Below are positions 4,423 to 8,768 of a stretch of DNA of 8,768 nucleotides, piece after piece (the first letter of the stretch is position 1; each line of letters begins with the position of its first letter). The DNA comes from Clostridia bacterium (GTDB lineage: Bacteria > Bacillota > Clostridia > Oscillospirales > Acutalibacteraceae). Below the pieces are notes generated by a model. It did not search any database. It was not told where the DNA came from and saw nothing but the letters and a program-made list of their open reading frames with translations. The position numbers and the translations under genes were made by a program. The stretch spans positions 1 through 8,768 of the forward strand of contig JAFTCS010000188.1 of the NCBI GenBank assembly GCA_017454565.1, in the 5' to 3' direction.

Positions 4423-7074
4423 TTATCGGATGAGATCGTATTTGCGTTTTATGCGCTCCAACTTTGTAAGGATAGGAAGAGCGCCTACCGAAAGAAAAAT
4501 TGCAGTGGCAACAGCGTGAACAGTATCCACCGGCAGACCCAGTGCATATACCGAAAGCAGACTGCCTGCATTGAGGGGCGCGCCGGTCATTATCAGAGTA
4601 GACGGGTTCATTATACCGCCGTATATGATCAGCGCAAACGCAAAGCCGCACAACGCAAGGGTCAGGCGGTTCGCCGGCAGCAGGCGGCTGTGGAAGATCA
4701 CTCCCGAAAGATAGCCGATAAGACCCATCGCAAGCATCTGCCACGGAGTCCATATTCCCTGACCGAAGAAAATGTTTGACGCAAGCATCGAGACCGAGCC
4801 TACCATAAAGCCGGATTCCCCACCGAGAGCAGCGCCGGCAATTATGACGATCGCTGTCACAGGCTTGAACTCCGGCAGCATGTAAAACACTGCTCTGCCG
4901 GCAACGGTCAGGGCACAGATCACCGCTATGAGCACAAGCTCACGGGCACGAAGACTGCGCTTTTCAAACATTATGTAGAACGGTGCAATACTTTCAAGCA
5001 TGACCAAAAGGGATATAAACAGGTATTTGGTGTCGTCAAGGAAATACACGCCGAAAAGCACAGTAAGCGGCACCAGTACGAACACGGAAACTGCAGATAT
5101 AACACGGCTTTTAAGGTTTGTTCTGACCGGCGCTACGGAAACGCCTTTTGTGCTGCCAAGCGCGGCAAGAAAACCTGCGGCGGAGATAAAAAGCATGGAA
5201 AAGCCTATGATCTTCGAGCCGGACTGCACCGGAAGCTCTATACTCCCGGAGGTGACCATAAGAGAAAAAACAAAAACGGCAAACATTACAAGCGATAATA
5301 TCAGCCTTACCGGCGACGATCTGACGGGAGATCTCGGCGGAGGTGAAATCGTTGTGCTTTGAGTATTTTCATTTGTATTGCGGCCGGCTTTCAATTTGTT
5401 ATAGAAACTGTCGTCAAAGTTTTCGGCGCCTATGGAAGCAAGAAGCTGGGGCACAGTGACCGCACCTTTGACTATGCCTTTAGACATGCGCGAAACTGCT
5501 GTTGTGTAAATACCGTTTTCGGAAAAGAAGCTGTGAGGTACATCGGTGCTGACAATGCCGCCGTCAAACAAAAGAGCGCATCTGTCGGAATATGACGCGC
5601 AGAATTCCAGATCATGACTCACGGCAATAACCGTCACACCCTTTTCGGTGAGTGAATGAAGTATTTCGGCAAGACGGCGCTTGTAAAAGCAGTCAAGTCC
5701 CTTTGCAGGCTCATCTAAAAGAAGAATATCCGGGTCTGCAAGCAGCAGCTTTGCAAGGGCGGCTTTCTGCTGCTCACCGCCGGATAGGTCAAAGGGGTGA
5801 GTATCAAGCAGACCGCTTAATTCGCATATTTCAACAACACGTGTAACCCGCCGGCACTGTTCGGCTTCACTGAGTGCAGCCACCGCATCAAAAAGTTCTT
5901 CCCTGACAGTGGAACACACGAAAAGAGACTGAGGCTCCTGGGGCAGAATAACGGTTCTGTGTTTAACCGGGTCAGTGCGGTCGATCCTCTTGCCGTTTAT
6001 GTACATTCTTCCGCGGTCGGGACGATCCTCCCCGGAAAGAACAGAAAGCAGTGTGGTCTTCCCGGCTCCGTTTCCGCCTATTATGGTCAGGAACTCCCCT
6101 TTGTTTATGTCAAGGCTGAGACCTTTCAGTATGTCGTGAGAATTTCTTTCATACCTGTACCAAAGCTCCCGCAGACGAATGAAAGGCTTTTGCGAGAGGA
6201 GAGACTCCTCTTCCGGAACAGGAGTGAGGGTTCGCGTCTGAGCAAGTGAAGTGAGCCAGTTTCTTCCTTGTGTACAGGAAAGCGGAGTGTGGGAAGTTTT
6301 TTCCGCACCCTCGACATATTCATATACACGCGCAGGCGCCGGCATGGAAAGAAATACCGGGTCGCCTGATGAATAAAGCAGTGACGGCAGCGCCTGCGGT
6401 GTGCTGTCGGCAATGACCCTGCCTTCTGAGATCACGATTATCCTGTCGCTTACGGGAAGTACCGTTTCCAGGCTGTGTTCGCTTATAATGACGGTGGCGG
6501 AAAGCTCGGTGTTTATCCGTCTTAGCAGCGAAACAAACTCGGCGGCAGCAACCGGGTCAAGCTGAGCCGTAGGCTCGTCCAGCAGCAAAACTTTTGGCTG
6601 CATGACCATAACGGAGGCAAGTGAAAGTATCTGCCGCTGACCGCCGGAAAGCTCACTGACCTGACGATCGAACCATTTTTCCATACCGAAAAATGACGCC
6701 ATTTCAGCCACTCGCCTGCGTATAACACCCTGACTGAGATTCAGGCTTTCTAACCCGAAAGCAAGCTCGTGCCAAACCTTGTCAGTCACGCACTGATGCT
6801 CGGGAGACTGGAAAACAAAACCGATATCCGAGGCCTGAGTTTTTGCATCCGTATCTGCAAGCGGTCTGCCGCAGAAAAGTATCTCTCCGCTGCGCTCACC
6901 CGCAGGCTGCAAACAAGTTTTTAACTGACGCAGCAGGGTGCTCTTTCCGCAGCCGGAAAGTCCGCAGACAGTCACAAATTCTCCCTGCCCTACACTAAAG
7001 GAAATATCAGAAAGCGCCTGTTTTTTTGCATCGGGATAGCGGAAGCTTAGTCCCTTTACGGAATAGCATTCCAT
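4423..7074 (-). CDS. Fused ECF transporter: ATPase-ATPase-membrane block-S component
   Basis: This 883-residue protein joins parts usually encoded separately in ECF (energy-coupling factor) vitamin importers. ATPase 1 (about 1-235): Walker A GLSGCGKST 38-46, Q89, signature LSGGQ 142-146, Walker B VLLLDEP 162-168, switch His200. ATPase 2 (about 298-525): Walker A GGNGAGKTT 333-341, Q379, LSGGE 430-434, ILLLDEP 450-456, His487. Both sites look catalytically intact. A polar Ser/Pro/Arg-rich linker (about 563-590) leads to four predicted membrane helices (about 590-608, 621-640, 657-679, 683-702). The final part (about 706-870) is an S-component-like domain with six or so helices; its first helix carries A717xxxA721xxxA725, the pattern used to dock on the T subunit, followed by FKPVTA, GGESGFMVGSVSM and the GQGIWTPWQM loop. 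The start is set by AAGGAGGG at 7081-7088, six bases before ATG. It overlaps the ecfT gene end by 19 bases. Substrate is not proven; the DUF4430 gene suggests a corrinoid. Confidence 0.9.
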   Translation of the reverse strand: MECYSVKGLSFRYPDAKKQALSDISFSVGQGEFVTVCGLSGCGKSTLLRQLKTCLQPAGERSGEILFCGRPLADTDAKTQASDIGFVFQSPEHQCVTDKVWHELAFGLESLNLSQGVIRRRVAEMASFFGMEKWFDRQVSELSGGQRQILSLASVMVMQPKVLLLDEPTAQLDPVAAAEFVSLLRRINTELSATVIISEHSLETVLPVSDRIIVISEGRVIADSTPQALPSLLYSSGDPVFLSMPAPARVYEYVEGAEKTSHTPLSCTQGRNWLTSLAQTRTLTPVPEEESLLSQKPFIRLRELWYRYERNSHDILKGLSLDINKGEFLTIIGGNGAGKTTLLSVLSGEDRPDRGRMYINGKRIDRTDPVKHRTVILPQEPQSLFVCSTVREELFDAVAALSEAEQCRRVTRVVEICELSGLLDTHPFDLSGGEQQKAALAKLLLADPDILLLDEPAKGLDCFYKRRLAEILHSLTEKGVTVIAVSHDLEFCASYSDRCALLFDGGIVSTDVPHSFFSENGIYTTAVSRMSKGIVKGAVTVPQLLASIGAENFDDSFYNKLKAGRNTNENTQSTTISPPPRSPVRSSPVRLILSLVMFAVFVFSLMVTSGSIELPVQSGSKIIGFSMLFISAAGFLAALGSTKGVSVAPVRTNLKSRVISAVSVFVLVPLTVLFGVYFLDDTKYLFISLLVMLESIAPFYIMFEKRSLRARELVLIAVICALTVAGRAVFYMLPEFKPVTAIVIIAGAALGGESGFMVGSVSMLASNIFFGQGIWTPWQMLAMGLIGYLSGVIFHSRLLPANRLTLALCGFAFALIIYGGIMNPSTLIMTGAPLNAGSLLSVYALGLPVDTVHAVATAIFLSVGALPILTKLERIKRKYDLIR

Positions 7075-7940
7075 TTTCTCCCCTCCTTCAGGTCAATGAT
7101 AAACGGAAACACGCAAAGCAGTGCAAAAGCAATATATGTGAGGATATCCAAAGCACCTGCGCCTACCTGAGAAACAGCCGGAAAATAGAAGAAATCTCCC
7201 ACACCGCCTATACAGCCGCAAATTACAGCCGCCGAAAGAAAGATGGTAAGAAACAGCAAAATCACGTCACGGCGCTCAAACCGGAAAATAGTATAGGACG
7301 TTCTTCTGCCAAGACCGTAGCCGCGGCTTTTCATTGAGTCTGCGGTTATCAGGGAATGTTCCATAGACCAGCCGATAACCGAGGAAAGTATCCTGACGAA
7401 ATTGGCTGTCCGGCGTATGATATTGCCCTGATTGATGTCCCTGCCGAGACAGCGCCGGGCAGAACGCACACGTCTGAACTGTGAAGCAAGCTGCGGAATA
7501 AAGCGCATTATCATTGAAAGGAGCAGAGCAAGTTTCGGGGTCAATCTGCCGAAAAGATATATCACTCTGTCTGACGTCATAGTAAAGCGCAGGCACAGAC
7601 ACCAGAGCATGACTGACGAAAACATACAGCCCGACACCAGACCGTAGATCACCGATTCCAGCGTGAACGGATTGCCGTCGGGCAGATAAAAGAGTATCGT
7701 AACTCCTGCGTGGTTGAACAGCGGATTGATAATGCACACCAATGCCGATGACGGCAGGATAAGCCGAAGAAAGCTCCTGCGTGAACCTTTGCCGCCGACA
7801 AAAAAGCCGTAGGTCAGAGAACAAGCAAAAGACGTCAGTAGTATGACCGGCTGCGGCACCAGCATGGTAAAGAGCATCACCGAGGTAAAGAATCCAAACT
7901 GTACCACAGGATGCACACCCGCAAATGCTCTGCTTTGCAT
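7056..7940 (-). CDS. ecfT: ECF transporter transmembrane (T) component
   Basis: A 294-residue EcfT/CbiQ-family integral membrane protein that couples ATP hydrolysis by the two ATPase domains to movement of the S component. Hydrophobic segments are visible at about residues 13-48 (two helices), 56-75, 95-116, 226-246 and 263-283. Between them lies the cytosolic coupling region with RFIPQLASQFRRVRSARR (ARR at 161-163) and DSMKSRGYGLG (SRG at 205-207). These correspond to the two X-Arg-X coupling motifs that fit into the ATPase grooves. The start at 7940 is chosen because AGGAGGG (7946-7952) lies six bases upstream; it also places the protein start at MQSRAFAGVHPVVQF, the usual family beginning, rather than 33 residues earlier inside the preceding gene. 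The upstream stop TGA (7944-7942) and this ATG are separated by a single T, indicating translational coupling. The 3' end overlaps the fused ATPase/S gene by 19 bases. Stop is TAA. Confidence 0.93.
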   Translation of the reverse strand: MQSRAFAGVHPVVQFGFFTSVMLFTMLVPQPVILLTSFACSLTYGFFVGGKGSRRSFLRLILPSSALVCIINPLFNHAGVTILFYLPDGNPFTLESVIYGLVSGCMFSSVMLWCLCLRFTMTSDRVIYLFGRLTPKLALLLSMIMRFIPQLASQFRRVRSARRCLGRDINQGNIIRRTANFVRILSSVIGWSMEHSLITADSMKSRGYGLGRRTSYTIFRFERRDVILLFLTIFLSAAVICGCIGGVGDFFYFPAVSQVGAGALDILTYIAFALLCVFPFIIDLKEGRKWNAIP

Positions 7941-7941
7941 A

Positions 7942-8768
7942 TCATCCCTCCTGTACGCCTGAAATATCGTTTCCGAGACTGCATGTATAATGCCATTCAA
8001 CAGAGTCGCCGCTGTGCACAGGATAATCCGAGCAGCCAACGGACGGCTTTACGCCGTTAACAGTGTATATCCAGCCCGAACCGCTGCCGCAGTCAAATTC
8101 ATAAAGATTATAGATGCCCTCAATGTATGCGGTATTGTACACCGGAGTCAGCGTAAATTCAAAGGGAATGCGCATTTCCATACACAGACGTTTTGAAACA
8201 TCAAACACGCTGTCCCCATCCTGTAACTCCGCTTTCACGGGCGCAAGGATAACTCCGTCAGAGGGTACCAGCGAACGCTTGTTCTTTTTGAGGGAATCCA
8301 TATTGTCAAGCAGTGTCTCGCATGATATAGAGACAGTACAGTATTCCGCAGCATCCGGCGGAGACTCCGGCTCCTGCGGCTGTATTGCAGGCTCGTCCTG
8401 TTCAGCGCTTACTGTTCCGGAAGGAAGTGATGGCTGTATGCTCTCCGGGACGATGGATTCCGATTTTTCGGATACAGATTCCGTTTCCTGCAAAACAGAG
8501 GTTTGTTCAGCTATAACGTCAGTCTCCGGGGGGTGAGGTGGTTTCGGCGACGGTTCCTGTTCAGGATAACGTACTATGGACGATACGGGTTCCGATGTTG
8601 ATTCCGGTATGGAACTGTCCGGTTTATCGGAAATTTCATCGGTACTCATATCCGAAGAAGCTCTGCTGCTCTGCATACTTTCATACCGTGAATACACCGT
8701 TTTGCTTTCGTTTCCGGAAGAACTCAGGACAGTACTGTTTCTGACTGTACCCTTGTCATCCTTTGCGG
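7942..8768 (-). CDS. DUF4430 (transcobalamin C-terminal-like) protein, 5' end missing
   Basis: The frame is open to the right edge, so the start and any signal peptide lie outside the window; 274 residues are visible. A GTG at 8697 could be called as a start but has no ribosome binding site, and open frame continues upstream of it. Visible residues 1-140 or so are low-complexity, rich in Ser, Pro, Glu, Asp and Gln with repeated [I/V]PES units, a typical extracellular stalk. The C-terminal domain (about 142-266) matches DUF4430, the family related to the C-terminal beta domain of transcobalamin/intrinsic factor. Its hallmark is SGWIYTVNG followed by G-C-SDYPV and a SGDSVEWHYT strand. Several cysteines (about residues 143, 149, 226, 245, 262) could form disulfides. 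There is no LPxTG or C-terminal membrane anchor, so an N-terminal anchor or lipobox is expected upstream. Inferred role: surface or secreted partner of the ECF importer, perhaps binding corrinoid. It is coupled to ecfT (TGA-T-ATG). Confidence 0.85.
   Translation of the reverse strand, partial: AKDDKGTVRNSTVLSSSGNESKTVYSRYESMQSSRASSDMSTDEISDKPDSSIPESTSEPVSSIVRYPEQEPSPKPPHPPETDVIAEQTSVLQETESVSEKSESIVPESIQPSLPSGTVSAEQDEPAIQPQEPESPPDAAEYCTVSISCETLLDNMDSLKKNKRSLVPSDGVILAPVKAELQDGDSVFDVSKRLCMEMRIPFEFTLTPVYNTAYIEGIYNLYEFDCGSGSGWIYTVNGVKPSVGCSDYPVHSGDSVEWHYTCSLGNDISGVQEG
7946..7952 (-). promoter_or_regulatory. Ribosome binding site fixing the ecfT start
   Basis: AGGAGGG on the minus strand, six bases before ATG at 7940-7938 and inside the last codons of the DUF4430 gene. 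It decides the ecfT start and supports coupled translation. Confidence 0.85.

Noticed and set aside
8695..8697. GTG as the start of the DUF4430 gene
   Set aside because: No ribosome binding site precedes it, no signal peptide follows it although the domain is expected outside the cell, and the frame remains open to the window edge with similar Ser-rich composition.

Overview
The window looks like chromosomal DNA from a Gram-positive anaerobe of the Firmicutes, most likely a Clostridia lineage such as Ruminococcus or another Oscillospiraceae. This is inferred from strong AGGAGG-type ribosome binding sites, the clostridial style of the YgiQ and NfeD/SPFH proteins, and an ECF-type vitamin transporter. 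No species can be named from the sequence alone. All convincing genes lie on the minus strand, so the window reads biologically from right (8768) to left (1).

Right part (8768 to about 4350) is one transport operon. It begins with a DUF4430 (transcobalamin C-terminal-like) protein that is cut by the window edge. Next comes an ECF transmembrane T component, then an unusual 883-residue protein joining two ECF ATPase domains, an extra four-helix membrane block and a C-terminal substrate-binding S component. The genes are tightly packed: TGA-T-ATG at the first junction and a 19-base overlap at the second. T, both A subunits and S are all present, so a complete ECF importer is encoded. The DUF4430 partner makes cobalamin or another corrinoid the leading guess for substrate, but this is inference.

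The operon ends at a perfect 11-bp inverted repeat followed by a T-rich stretch. The loop of that hairpin contains an extended -10 promoter that probably drives the next unit. The next unit is a YusI/Spx-like ArsC-family gene interrupted by a single in-frame TAA, followed 17 bases after its ancestral stop by ygiQ, a radical SAM protein of the UPF0313 family.

Left part (about 1960 to 176) is a two-gene membrane unit with its own likely promoter: an NfeD-family protein followed by an SPFH/band-7 (stomatin/QmcA-like) protein. The last 175 bases hold no supported gene but contain an interleaved set of inverted repeats.

The most noteworthy points are the four-part ECF fusion with its extracellular transcobalamin-like partner, the point-mutation-like stop in the ArsC-family gene whose downstream reading frame is otherwise intact, and the promoter-inside-terminator element between the two operons. 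I see no mobile element, CRISPR array, tRNA or rRNA.
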